Positions 1 to 7,289 of a stretch of DNA of 12,087 nucleotides are shown here, piece after piece. Both the position numbers and the translations under genes were made by a program. Origin of the DNA: an uncultured Bacteroidota bacterium (GTDB taxonomy: Bacteria > Bacteroidota > Bacteroidia > Flavobacteriales > UA16); contig CACAUH010000040.1 in the NCBI GenBank assembly GCA_902535565.1, positions 1 to 12,087 of the forward strand. Reading direction: 5' to 3'. The notes beneath the pieces are model-generated. The model was not told the origin of the DNA. It saw only the letters and a program-made list of their open reading frames with translations, and made no database searches. Every line of letters begins with the position of its first letter. The stretch's first letter is position 1.

Positions 1-3000
1 CTCCGTTTATTGAAGTCAATGGTCAGCAGTCAGGTTTGCTTGACTATCTCCTGACCACACTTTCTCCAGGTTTCGTGGTTTCATCGGCAGATCCTTGGCT
101 TCATGGTGAAGAGATGATGCCGCCGCCAGGCATGTCTCCAGATCCATTCCTCTTCCCTCCCGACCAACTCCTTCCCGAAGGTCTTCTCCAGCCGGATGAG
201 GACGTCTGGGATTTCCCATATCAAGTTCCCTTGACATTGACGCTGGACAGCGGTGATGTGGTTCGATTCGGAGTGGTGACGACCGATGGCGCATTTGGCC
301 GAGGAAGTGCCGTTTTCACTGCCTTCACCCATTACCACTTCTGCTTGGGGTGCAAGGATCCAGACGCATGCAATTTTGATGTAAATGCCACCAGTGAGGA
401 CGGATCATGCGACTACGCTTGCTATGGGTGTTTGGAAGAGCTCGCTTGCAACTTCAACGCCGAGGCGACCATTGTCGACTCCTGTGACTACACATGCTAT
501 GGCTGCATGGAATTGGATGCCTGTAACTACGATCCGGAGTCGTCGCGTCCAGATTCTTGTGATTACTCATGTTACGGCTGCATTGACCCTTTGGGCTGCA
601 ACTTCGAGCCGAGCTTCACGCGAGATGATGGGTCGTGTGAATATTGTTCCTGTTCTAATCCACCAGGAATTTGTGCTTCTTCCGCCCTTCCCAATGGGGG
701 AGGGTCATCTGCAGCAACCCTTCTGACCACTGGCGGCGGCCTGTTTCATTGCCCGTTGCTCGGGACAGAACCCACTCCATTGGATGGAGAATGGTCCCCT
801 GCCCTTCAAATTGACGGCGGCGGAGCGCATGTCCTCGTGCTTCGCGCAGACTCCTCACTTTTTGGGTCCGGAGGTGATTCAGACGGTCAATTGGTTGTGC
901 CCGCCGATTTGGACAAGGTCAGAACATTCTCTGCTGGGGGCTTCCATTCTTGTGCCGTTGACGATGAAGGCGCACTGACGGGATGGGGCTCCAATGCCTT
1001 TGGACAACTCGATTTCCCCCTCAACGGAGGGGTTGGGGGAGTCGAAGCTGGAGCCCGTCACACCGTGGCTTGGAACCAAGGCGGGGAGATCCTTTTTGCT
1101 GTTGGTGACAACAGCTTGGGGCAATGTGACTTTCCTGAAGGCGTTCAGGTCGCCAAAATGGCCTCGTCCTTCCACAATGTCGCTATGACGATGGACAGCA
1201 CCATTGTGTGCTGGGGAAGCAACACTTTCGGTCAACTGGATGCCCCCCCACTGAGCCAGCCGGTCTTGGACGTTGCAGCTTCTTTGCACACCAGTATGGC
1301 CCTCCTCAAAGACAGCTCCGTTGTCGTTTGGGGTCGACTCCCGTTGATGGGAGATTTGCCCGCAGTATGGGACATTGATGGAAATCCCCTGCGGGATCAA
1401 CTCGCGTTCTTGGACTTGAATGGTCGGGCTCATTATCTGAGTGACAGAGGCTATATCGCCTTTCAAGGTCCATCCCCCGGGGTTCACGCCCATAACAGAC
1501 CTCGGTGCACAGAATGGTGCTTGGACATTGACGAAGACGGCTTGTGTGATGTGGATGACCCCTGTATCGGAGAGCAAACTGAAGATTGCGGCTGTATCTG
1601 CATTCATGACGTCAACGGGAATGGGGTGTGTGATGAATTGGAAATCAAAGGATGCATGGACCCTCGGGCGATGAACTTTAATCCTCGGGCCACCTTGGGC
1701 GATGCGTGTGATGTCTTCGAATTGGCGGGATGCCAGTCCCCAATTGCTTGCAACTATGAGCCCCTCGCCACTGCACCCGGTCTTTGCGACTTTGAAAACT
1801 GTGGTGGGTGCAATGATGGTTTTGCCTGCAACTACGACCCTGCTGCCCTTTGGAACGACGGGGGGTGCGAGTACACCAGTTGTGTCGGATGTCCGGACCC
1901 GTTGGCTTGCAATTTCAACCCGCTTGTGCCCATCGGTGACAGTTGTGATTACTGCGGCTGTCATGTCACATCTCCTTTCTTGGACACCTACATGCCCCAC
2001 CACCTTCTCGTCAACTCGAGGGGCGAAGCCACTTATGGGGGGAGCAACTTCATTGACCTAGCAAGTTTGGACAATGCCGTCAATGCCAGTTCACTCTCCG
2101 GAACCACATGGTCGGGTGTTTCGAAAGGTGCTGCATCCTTATCCGGTGCCATTCTGCTGATGCAGGACAGTTCGATTCAGGTCAAGTCCCCTTCCGAATT
2201 CGCCTACTTCGAGGAGGAACTTCAGGCGACTGAAATCGAGATGGAGACCAACCTCGGGGGAATTGACCTCCATTTGTCCCTGCTCGGTGGTAACCTCTAT
2301 TCACCGGAAGGCAACGACTTTATCGACGTGGCCATGGGTGTGGCATCGAACATCGCACTTCGATCAGACAGCACCGTCGAAGTTTGGGGGTCCCTTTCCA
2401 GTATTCTTTCCGATTTCCAAAACGGAAATAGCGGAGAATTGTCTGGAATTGCCAATGCCCCTATAGAGGTATGGGCGCAGGCTCAAGAAGGGGTCTCCGC
2501 CATCGGCATGAGCGGTCTCTGGACCTTCCATGTTCTCCTTTCCAATGGCACGACGGAGGGGTACTCCACCTCATTCGGCATCACAGAAGAGCCAGGTGAT
2601 TTGGATGGTGATTTGGTCGCGATGGACTGTTCTCACATTTATTGTTTGTACCAGACAGCGTCAGGAGAGCTGAGGGGCGCAGCGGGCTGGACCGGTTCGG
2701 CTGATTACTATGGGCCGTGGGAACAAGGTGTTCCTCCTGAGATTCAGGAACATGGGAATATCGTGGATTTTGACAGCGATCTGATTAGCGCGGTGCTTTA
2801 CGCAGATGGATCGGTTGGAGTTTGGCTCGCCCAACCCTTGGAATCAGGAGTGTACCCCGTCACCATTCTCACCCCCAGTGAGGTGGGAAATGTGGTCGAT
2901 GCGCATGGGGGTTACGCCTTGCACCTGTTGGGTGACGACGGTGTGATTCGACTTATGGAAATCCACGATGTCTTCGATGAATTCACTGAAGACGACACTG

Positions 3001-4094
3001 AAGCCATCTTTGGTGAGATTACGTCCCTGTCCTTTCCAGACAGCATGAGGGTAGCGCCCACGCATGACTGTGGTCAGGGATGTACAGATTCCGATGGTGA
3101 TGGCATCTGCGATGGCGCAGACGATTGCTTCGGGGAAAGAGACGTTTTGGGCATATGCGGTGGAGACTGCTTGCTTGATGAGAATCAAGATGGCATTTGT
3201 GACCTGCTCGATCGGCCGGGGTGCACGTACATCGAAGCCTGCACCTATTTGGAAGAGGCCACATGGGATGATGGCAGCTGCGTGTTCAGCATGATTTCAC
3301 CAGAGACGGACTTCGGTGCTTTGAATGAAAGCTGCCCCTCAGATATAGACGGCAGCGGGAGTGTTACGACGGCCGACCTTCTCGTCTTGCTTGCGGCATT
3401 CGGTGGAGAGTGCGTGGACGAAGCCGCACCCCCATTCGACCCCTGTTTTGATGAAATCCCCTTCGACTGCGGTTCATCTCTTTCATATCGGGGATATGAG
3501 TACCCAACCGTTCTAATCGACAGCGTGTGTTGGTTCCAAGAAAACCTTCGTGCCCCCTCGTTTTCCAATGGCCAGCCTTTGTTGATTGCCGAAGGTGAAG
3601 AGACATGGGGCCAAGCTGAGGGGCCTGTGGCTTGCAACTCGATGTGGGATGATGCCTTGCTGGAGACCTATGGCCTGCTCTACAATATCGATGCGGTCAC
3701 CGATCCAAGGGGACTCTGTCCTTGGGGATGGCACATCGGAACGGATTCAGATTGGATGGCCAGTGAAGCCCACCTTGGAATGCAAGAGAGTGAGGTTGTC
3801 GCTGTCGGTTCTCGTGGTGAGGGCGAAAACATCGCGAGTCTGTTCAAATCAAATTCTGTGCTGTGGTCTTTTGCCGGAGGGGGGAATAACCTCAGTGGGT
3901 TCACCGCCCTTCCAACTGGGCGAGTTGATCAGTCAAACAACAACCATTCAGAAGGCGGTTCCGCCTGGTTCTGGGCGCCCTCCGGGACAAGCGATGGACT
4001 TGCAATCCGCGCTATTTATGGCGCAAACGACGGCGTTTTCCGGGACTTCAGCAATGCCAATCAAGGCTTGTCGGTGCGCTGCGTAAAGGACTGA
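1..4094 (+). CDS. Giant secreted Cys-rich / RCC1-like / FISUMP-domain protein (5'-truncated)
   Basis: The reading frame is open back to base 3 with no stop, so the true start lies upstream; the TTG at 36 is only the first start-like codon in view. About 1,363 residues are visible. In order they are: an unassigned N-terminal stretch; four Cys-rich repeats (nt 342-653) of the type GC-x-D-x-x-ACN(F/Y)-x(n)-DGSC; RCC1-like propeller repeats (about 735-1350; motifs such as WGSNAFGQLD and WGSNTFGQLD); an acidic DxDxDG loop and four more Cys-rich repeats (about 1503-1961); a second, more diverged RCC1-like region (about 1980-3050); thrombospondin-3-like loops (3087-3128 and on); a dockerin-like segment (3342-3404); and a C-terminal FISUMP domain (about 3480-4090; WFQENLR, LCPWGWHIGTDSDW, GFTALPTGR, SVRCVKD). 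The composition argues for an extracytoplasmic, disulfide-rich, Ca-binding protein. No catalytic residues are recognisable and the function is unknown. There is no separate type IX sorting tail after the FISUMP domain. Confidence 0.9.
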   Translation, partial: PFIEVNGQQSGLLDYLLTTLSPGFVVSSADPWLHGEEMMPPPGMSPDPFLFPPDQLLPEGLLQPDEDVWDFPYQVPLTLTLDSGDVVRFGVVTTDGAFGRGSAVFTAFTHYHFCLGCKDPDACNFDVNATSEDGSCDYACYGCLEELACNFNAEATIVDSCDYTCYGCMELDACNYDPESSRPDSCDYSCYGCIDPLGCNFEPSFTRDDGSCEYCSCSNPPGICASSALPNGGGSSAATLLTTGGGLFHCPLLGTEPTPLDGEWSPALQIDGGGAHVLVLRADSSLFGSGGDSDGQLVVPADLDKVRTFSAGGFHSCAVDDEGALTGWGSNAFGQLDFPLNGGVGGVEAGARHTVAWNQGGEILFAVGDNSLGQCDFPEGVQVAKMASSFHNVAMTMDSTIVCWGSNTFGQLDAPPLSQPVLDVAASLHTSMALLKDSSVVVWGRLPLMGDLPAVWDIDGNPLRDQLAFLDLNGRAHYLSDRGYIAFQGPSPGVHAHNRPRCTEWCLDIDEDGLCDVDDPCIGEQTEDCGCICIHDVNGNGVCDELEIKGCMDPRAMNFNPRATLGDACDVFELAGCQSPIACNYEPLATAPGLCDFENCGGCNDGFACNYDPAALWNDGGCEYTSCVGCPDPLACNFNPLVPIGDSCDYCGCHVTSPFLDTYMPHHLLVNSRGEATYGGSNFIDLASLDNAVNASSLSGTTWSGVSKGAASLSGAILLMQDSSIQVKSPSEFAYFEEELQATEIEMETNLGGIDLHLSLLGGNLYSPEGNDFIDVAMGVASNIALRSDSTVEVWGSLSSILSDFQNGNSGELSGIANAPIEVWAQAQEGVSAIGMSGLWTFHVLLSNGTTEGYSTSFGITEEPGDLDGDLVAMDCSHIYCLYQTASGELRGAAGWTGSADYYGPWEQGVPPEIQEHGNIVDFDSDLISAVLYADGSVGVWLAQPLESGVYPVTILTPSEVGNVVDAHGGYALHLLGDDGVIRLMEIHDVFDEFTEDDTEAIFGEITSLSFPDSMRVAPTHDCGQGCTDSDGDGICDGADDCFGERDVLGICGGDCLLDENQDGICDLLDRPGCTYIEACTYLEEATWDDGSCVFSMISPETDFGALNESCPSDIDGSGSVTTADLLVLLAAFGGECVDEAAPPFDPCFDEIPFDCGSSLSYRGYEYPTVLIDSVCWFQENLRAPSFSNGQPLLIAEGEETWGQAEGPVACNSMWDDALLETYGLLYNIDAVTDPRGLCPWGWHIGTDSDWMASEAHLGMQESEVVAVGSRGEGENIASLFKSNSVLWSFAGGGNNLSGFTALPTGRVDQSNNNHSEGGSAWFWAPSGTSDGLAIRAIYGANDGVFRDFSNANQGLSVRCVKD
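342..653 (+). repeat. Cys-rich protein repeat block 1 (four GCxDxxACN..DGSC units)
   Basis: Four tandem units of about 25 residues, each opening with Gly-Cys, carrying Ala/Gly-Cys-Asn-Phe/Tyr in the middle and ending in (D)SC-(D/E)Y-x-C. Only the first and last keep the full DGSC ending. The units are diverged at DNA level, so this is an old, stable repeat array, unlike the one at 5919-6836. Confidence 0.8.
1650..1961 (+). repeat. Cys-rich protein repeat block 2 (four units)
   Basis: Four more units of the same Cys-rich family, with cores AMNFNP, ACNYEP, ACNYDP and ACNFNP, end in CDYCGC. They sit between the two RCC1-like regions, so the same linker module appears on both sides of the first propeller. 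The second unit lacks the acidic pair before its Cys and the first has lost the Cys of the ACN core (AMN). Confidence 0.75.
3342..3404 (+). other. Dockerin-like Ca-binding segment
   Basis: The encoded peptide (DIDGSGSVTTADLL followed by a leucine-rich helix ending AAFG) matches one half of a type I dockerin: a DxDGSG loop and a following helix. Only one half is visible, whereas true dockerins have two, so it more likely serves as a Ca-stabilised linker before the FISUMP domain. This module is common before C-terminal domains in marine Bacteroidota secreted proteins (family knowledge, not shown here). Confidence 0.6.
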
Positions 4095-4191
4095 ATAAGG
4101 CTGGAAAATCAGCGCGTTGGTTTAGAACAATATTTCAGGGTTTGAACGGGTTGGGATAGCATGGCAACGTCGCCAATCGATTCCCTGTCCC

Positions 4192-4953
4192 ATGACCCGT
4201 AACACCCTTTTTCTCCCTTCGCTCGCCGCTGTCCTCTGCATCAGCATTCTCTCCTCGGCCTTCCTTGTGGCCAAGAACAGTCACCGCATCTTCAGCAGCG
4301 CAGCAAGTGACATCGAAGTAACGGGTTCAACTTCCCAAGACTTTCAATCCGACTTGGCGGTCTGGCAGGGAAAGTTCCACCGCAAGGCCATGGACCTCAA
4401 GGAAGCCTATGCGTCCATGAAGGCCGATAAGGAGGTGGTCCGGGAATTCCTCGTGAATCGAGGCATCCCTGAGGAAGACTTTGCCTTCCTCGCGATCAAT
4501 ACAGAGCAAAAATTCAAATCAGTCCCCAAGTTCAATGACGAAGGTGACATCGTCCATCGGGAACAGGTCTTCGATGGCTACAAGCTCACCCGCGGCTTCA
4601 AGGTGACTTCAGACGACATCGACCTGATTGAGCGGATTTCACAAGAAGTCACCGAACTCATCGAGGAGAATGTCTACATCACCTCCTACCCGCCCAAGTA
4701 CTTCTACACTCAGCTTGGCGAGCTGAAAATCCAGATGATCTCTGCTGCATCCGCTGACGGTCAGGTCCGGGCCCTCACCGCCGTAGAAGGAGGTGGCGGC
4801 TCACTTGGCGACCTCCTTGAAACGAGCATCGGTGTCTTCCAAATCCTCGGCACCAATTCCGACGAAAGCTTCAGCTGGGGCGGCACCCTAAACACATCGA
4901 GCAAATACAAAACGGCCTTTGTCAACGTCAAGCAACGCTACGCCATCGAGTGA
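4192..4953 (+). CDS. SIMPL (DUF541) domain protein, membrane-anchored or exported
   Basis: The product is 253 residues. The N-terminus has a positively charged start (MTRNT) and one hydrophobic segment at about residues 6-27, best read as a signal anchor or uncleaved signal. The SIMPL domain follows, opening with IEVTGSTSQDFQSDLAVWQG at about residue 40. It continues through the VREFLVNRGIPEEDF region and the late TALTAVEGGGG and FVNVKQRYAIE segments, a pattern familiar in Bacteroidota SIMPL proteins. SIMPL/YggE-like proteins have been linked to oxidative-stress tolerance in some bacteria and to host signalling in the mammalian namesake, but their molecular activity is not settled. The start is the ATG at 4192; no clear Shine-Dalgarno precedes it, as is usual in this phylum. 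It lies 97 bp after the FISUMP gene on the same strand, with no convincing terminator between, so cotranscription is possible but unproven. Confidence 0.85.
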   Translation: MTRNTLFLPSLAAVLCISILSSAFLVAKNSHRIFSSAASDIEVTGSTSQDFQSDLAVWQGKFHRKAMDLKEAYASMKADKEVVREFLVNRGIPEEDFAFLAINTEQKFKSVPKFNDEGDIVHREQVFDGYKLTRGFKVTSDDIDLIERISQEVTELIEENVYITSYPPKYFYTQLGELKIQMISAASADGQVRALTAVEGGGGSLGDLLETSIGVFQILGTNSDESFSWGGTLNTSSKYKTAFVNVKQRYAIE

Positions 4954-5026
4954 CCCACAGGATATCACTATCAGGGCTAACATTGGGGTTCTAGATCAAC
5001 GTAGCCGACTTCGCGAGGCACAGGGA

Positions 5027-5095
5027 GAAAGCAAAAGTCCCTCAGCCGTTGGGGCTGAGGGACTCTCGATTTGGGTTTGCAGTTTGGACGTGACT
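5027..5095 (-). repeat. Left copy of 69-bp direct repeat: degenerate tRNA-Asp 3' end plus terminator
   Basis: This stretch matches 7221-7289 at 62 of 69 positions by eye, in the same orientation. Read on the - strand it holds a degenerate copy of the last 19 bases of tRNA-Asp (acceptor 3' strand, CCA region and part of the T stem), the short spacer, the hairpin and the following T-rich tract. Six of the seven mismatches lie outside the hairpin. The rest of the tRNA (D arm, anticodon arm, T loop) is absent. It could be one att half-site of an old tRNA-targeted insertion or the scar of a duplicated tRNA gene. Confidence 0.75.
5036..5064 (-). terminator. Rho-independent terminator, convergent junction
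   Basis: A perfect 12-bp inverted repeat (AGTCCCTCAGCC / GGCTGAGGGACT, 5-nt loop). On the - strand it is followed by TTTTGCTTTC, a good U-tract, so it should stop transcripts of the FISUMP gene that ends at 5295, leaving a 3' UTR of about 230 nt. On the + strand the tail is weaker, so stopping of the SIMPL transcript is less certain. Confidence 0.75.
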
Positions 5096-5227
5096 GCGCA
5101 CATATCGGCTCCTCTTTTGCAGTTCTGCGAACGCTTTCAAATCAGCGAGCTCACCCTGCGGGCCATGCGCCGTCGCGGCGACGTGGAGTTCAAGTGCTTC
5201 GGGAGATCTTACCGTTCCCGCGGATGA
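5090..5227 (+). pseudogene. Possible excisionase-type HTH remnant (about 45 aa)
   Basis: A short frame from a GTG at 5090 to TGA at 5227 encodes a peptide whose core (FCERFQISELTLRAMRRRG, then VEFKCFGRSYR) has the spacing of HTH_17/MerR-like excisionase domains: first helix, an IS-x-x-TLR recognition helix, a Gly turn, and a K-x-x-GR-x-YR wing. About 24 of 31 codons over this core end in G or C, consistent with real coding history in this GC-rich genome. The frame closes immediately after the wing; one inserted base there would continue into another frame, so a frameshift is possible. It starts inside the degenerate tRNA repeat and has no recognisable promoter. It may be a decayed gene, a tiny live regulator or chance; resemblance is judged by eye only. 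Confidence 0.35.
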
Positions 5228-5294
5228 AAACCCTCACCTTCCTTACTCGAGCGGTCTCGGAAGATTTCAAAGTGTCAACCCTCGCTCGTTCCGT

Positions 5295-7028
5295 TCACTG
5301 GGGGTCCCTGAGACACCTGACTGAATGGCCGGTTCGCGGATGGTAGTAATTCAGGTTGTGTTGCGAGCTGAAAAAGATCAAATACAGAGCCCAAGATTGG
5401 CCGCCATAGTTCGAAGAACTCCACCAGCGGGTGAGGCCCCCGGCATAGGTGAAAGGACCATGTCTAGTGCGGTAGCCGGCCGGAAGGGCCGTATACCCAA
5501 AGTTGTCAGTACCATTGCCACTTTCACCTTCATAATCATCCCAACCTGAAGTCGACTTCAAGGCTGTTCCCTCTACTCCGTTAAAGCCATTAGCACTGAG
5601 GTAGTTTTCCAATGCAATCCACTCTCCATCCGTAGGAACATGCCAGCCATTTGGGCAGAGCCCCGCGGCATCCATTACAGCGTGCCAATTGTAAAGGCGG
5701 CCCCATGCGGCCACGGTAGAAGCATCGTTGTTGTAATCGCAACGCGCACCTGTGTTCAATCCAGACCAAGCCGGAGAGCTCGTCACCTCAGGAATACTGC
5801 TGCCGTCCGCATACACCGTCGTGCGCAAGTTCTCCGCAAACCAGCATTGGTTTCCGATCTCTACCACACCATAACTGTAGTTGTCCATAGTAGGACTATG
5901 ACAATAAGGCAACGTGGCGCAGCTGCCGTCGTCGGTGTTCGCCATCGCATCATACTCCTCATAAGTCGGATCCGTGCAGCCATTTACCACTGGAGTGGCG
6001 CAGCTGCCATCGTCGGCCACGGCTGCCGCGTTGTATTCGAGGTAAGCCGAGTCCGTGCAGCCCACTAGCGTAGCGCAGCTGCCGTCGTCGGTATTGGCCG
6101 ATGCATTGTACTCGAGGTATGCGGTATCCGTGCAGCCCTCGACCACGGCAGTGGAGCAACTGCCATCGTCGGTGTTGGCCGTAGCATTGTACTCAGTGTA
6201 GTCTGAGTCCATGCAGCCTTCGACCACAACTGTGACGCAACTGCCGTCATCAGTGTTGGCCGAAGCATTGTACTCAGTGTAGTTTGAGTCCGTGCAGCCT
6301 TCGACCACGACAGTGGAGCAACTGCCGTCGTCGGCCACGGCTGCCGCGTTGTATTCGAGGTAAGCCGAGTCGGTGCAGCCCAATAGCGTAGCGCAGCTGC
6401 CGTCGTCGGTGTTCGCCGTCGCATCATACTCCTCATAAGCCGGATTGGTGCAGCCTTCGACCACGACAGTGGAGCAGCTGCCGTCGTCGGCCCCGGCTGC
6501 CGCGTTGTACTCGAGGTAAGCCGAGTCCGTGCAGCCCAGCAACGTAGCGCAGCTGCCGTCGTCGATAAGGGCCGATGCATTGTACTCGAGGAACGCGGGA
6601 ATCGTGCAGCCCAATAACGTAGCGCAACTGCCGTCGTCGGCCCCGGCTGCCGCGTTGTATTCAAGGTATGCCGAGTCCGTGCAGCCCAATAACGTAGCGC
6701 AACTGCCGTCGTCGGCCCCGGCCGCCGCGTTGTATTCGAGGTATGCCGAGTCCGTGCAGCCCAATAACGTAGCGCAGCTGCCGTCGTCGGTATTGGCCGA
6801 TGCATTGTACTCGAGGTACGTCGAATTGGTGCAGCCTTGAACCTGCATGAAGGTGGTCCCATTGCTGAGCTGCACTTCGAACGTGCCCTCGGAAAGTTCG
6901 ATGATGGTGTCGACCTGAAAATTCAGATAGGCATCAGATAGCTCCTGGATGTTGAACAGCTCGCAACCCTCTTGAGCAAGAAGAGGGGCACATACAATGA
7001 GCATGAATGAGGCAAGCAATTGACGCAT
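5295..7028 (-). CDS. Secreted 12-repeat DDGSC protein with C-terminal FISUMP domain
   Basis: I place the start at the ATG at 7028 (577 residues) and not at the in-frame ATG at 7106, because only 7028 opens directly onto a signal peptide (MRQLLASFMLIVCAPLLAQ). A non-repeated stretch of about 45 residues follows. Then come twelve repeats (residues 65-370) of the form GCT(D/N)-x-x-Y-x-EY-(N/D)-A-x-A-x-x-DDGSC, each with two cysteines. The C-terminal FISUMP domain (about 381-574) shows CWFAENLRT, RLYNWHAVMD, LCPNGWHVPTDGEW, GYTALPAGYR and SVRCLRD. FISUMP is a domain of unknown function abundant in Fibrobacter and Bacteroidota exported proteins; the repeats probably form a disulfide-stabilised stalk. 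No lipobox precedes the first Cys. The gene is isolated: the terminator at 5036 follows it and tRNA-Asp precedes it. The sequence is a domain-level relative of the protein encoded at 1-4094. Confidence 0.9.
   Translation of the reverse strand: MRQLLASFMLIVCAPLLAQEGCELFNIQELSDAYLNFQVDTIIELSEGTFEVQLSNGTTFMQVQGCTNSTYLEYNASANTDDGSCATLLGCTDSAYLEYNAAAGADDGSCATLLGCTDSAYLEYNAAAGADDGSCATLLGCTIPAFLEYNASALIDDGSCATLLGCTDSAYLEYNAAAGADDGSCSTVVVEGCTNPAYEEYDATANTDDGSCATLLGCTDSAYLEYNAAAVADDGSCSTVVVEGCTDSNYTEYNASANTDDGSCVTVVVEGCMDSDYTEYNATANTDDGSCSTAVVEGCTDTAYLEYNASANTDDGSCATLVGCTDSAYLEYNAAAVADDGSCATPVVNGCTDPTYEEYDAMANTDDGSCATLPYCHSPTMDNYSYGVVEIGNQCWFAENLRTTVYADGSSIPEVTSSPAWSGLNTGARCDYNNDASTVAAWGRLYNWHAVMDAAGLCPNGWHVPTDGEWIALENYLSANGFNGVEGTALKSTSGWDDYEGESGNGTDNFGYTALPAGYRTRHGPFTYAGGLTRWWSSSNYGGQSWALYLIFFSSQHNLNYYHPRTGHSVRCLRDPQ
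5919..6836 (-). repeat. Twelve in-frame tandem repeats of 75 or 81 bp
   Basis: The units encode 21 constant-length residues (GC to DDGSC) plus a linker. The linker is four residues (ATLL/ATLV, 75-bp unit) or six (STVVVE, VTVVVE, STAVVE or ATPVVN, 81-bp unit). Linker order from the N-terminus is four short, one long, one short, three long, one short, one long, then the last unit. Some neighbours are nearly identical in DNA: the second and third encoded units differ at only 2 of 75 bases by eye. This points to recent duplication or homogenisation, and unit number may vary between strains or be mis-assembled. Confidence 0.95.
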
Positions 7029-7220
7029 TGATCTTGGTTCGAAATGAAGGATCAGGCCAATCCGAATAGAATCTAACTCTAGCACGCCACAACTCCGTCT
7101 TTCCATGACCTCCGTTTTGTGAGCGTTGAACTAGGCTGCAGCTCGGGTCAACAGCAAGTAAATGATGTTCATTGGTAGCCCCGAAGGCCGGCGATGTCCG
7201 CACTCTGGTCAGTACAGGCG

Positions 7221-7289
7221 GAAAGCAAAAGTCCCCCAGCCGTTGGGGCTGAGGGACTCTCAAATTGGGTTGGCGGTCTGGACGAGACT
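7221..7289 (-). repeat. Right copy of 69-bp direct repeat (intact tRNA-Asp 3' end plus terminator)
   Basis: This is the partner of 5027-5095, offset by 2,194 bp. Here the tRNA portion is functional: the last 19 bases of tRNA-Asp including CCA, then spacer, hairpin and U-tract on the - strand. Homology stops inside the T stem, a common breakpoint for tRNA 3'-end att cores. Confidence 0.75.
7230..7258 (-). terminator. tRNA-Asp transcription terminator
   Basis: A 12-bp stem (AGTCCCTCAGCC / GGCTGGGGGACT on the - strand) with one C-A mismatch and a 5-nt loop is followed by TTTTGCTTTC. It begins 12 bases past the CCA end of the tRNA, the normal place for a tRNA terminator. Confidence 0.8.

Larger units (their letters stand above)
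4954..5294. other. Convergent intergenic region
   Basis: This 341-bp gap lies between the SIMPL gene and the FISUMP gene, whose 3' ends face each other. It holds the degenerate tRNA/terminator repeat (5027-5095), the terminator hairpin and the possible HTH remnant (5090-5227). Nothing is recognised in 4954-5026 or 5228-5294. Confidence 0.8.

Noticed and set aside
879..2003. A 374-codon open frame on the - strand inside the giant + strand gene.
   Set aside because: It is antisense to clear RCC1-like and Cys-rich coding sequence, has no recognisable domain and no start context, and is explained by the codon bias of the real gene.
4919..5089. Extension of the possible HTH frame upstream to 4919.
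   Set aside because: It would overlap the SIMPL gene end and run through the tRNA-remnant/terminator repeat; only the part from about 5090 has coding character.
5071..5346. A 91-codon + strand frame starting at TTG.
   Set aside because: It shares sequence with the better-supported HTH-like frame, overlaps the 3' end of the FISUMP gene on the other strand and shows no domain.
5919..6836. CRISPR-like look of regularly repeated DNA.
   Set aside because: The units are contiguous 75/81-bp coding repeats without unique spacers, lie inside a gene with a signal peptide and FISUMP domain, and no cas genes are present.
6065..6862. A 265-codon - strand frame and a 103-codon + strand frame (6529-6840) across the repeat array.
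   Set aside because: Both are shadow frames of the tandem repeats. Repetition without stops in one unit automatically yields long frames, and the peptides are low-complexity.
7029..7106. Upstream in-frame ATG at 7106 for the 12-repeat FISUMP gene.
   Set aside because: It would put 26 mostly polar residues before an otherwise textbook signal peptide; the ATG at 7028 is the natural start.
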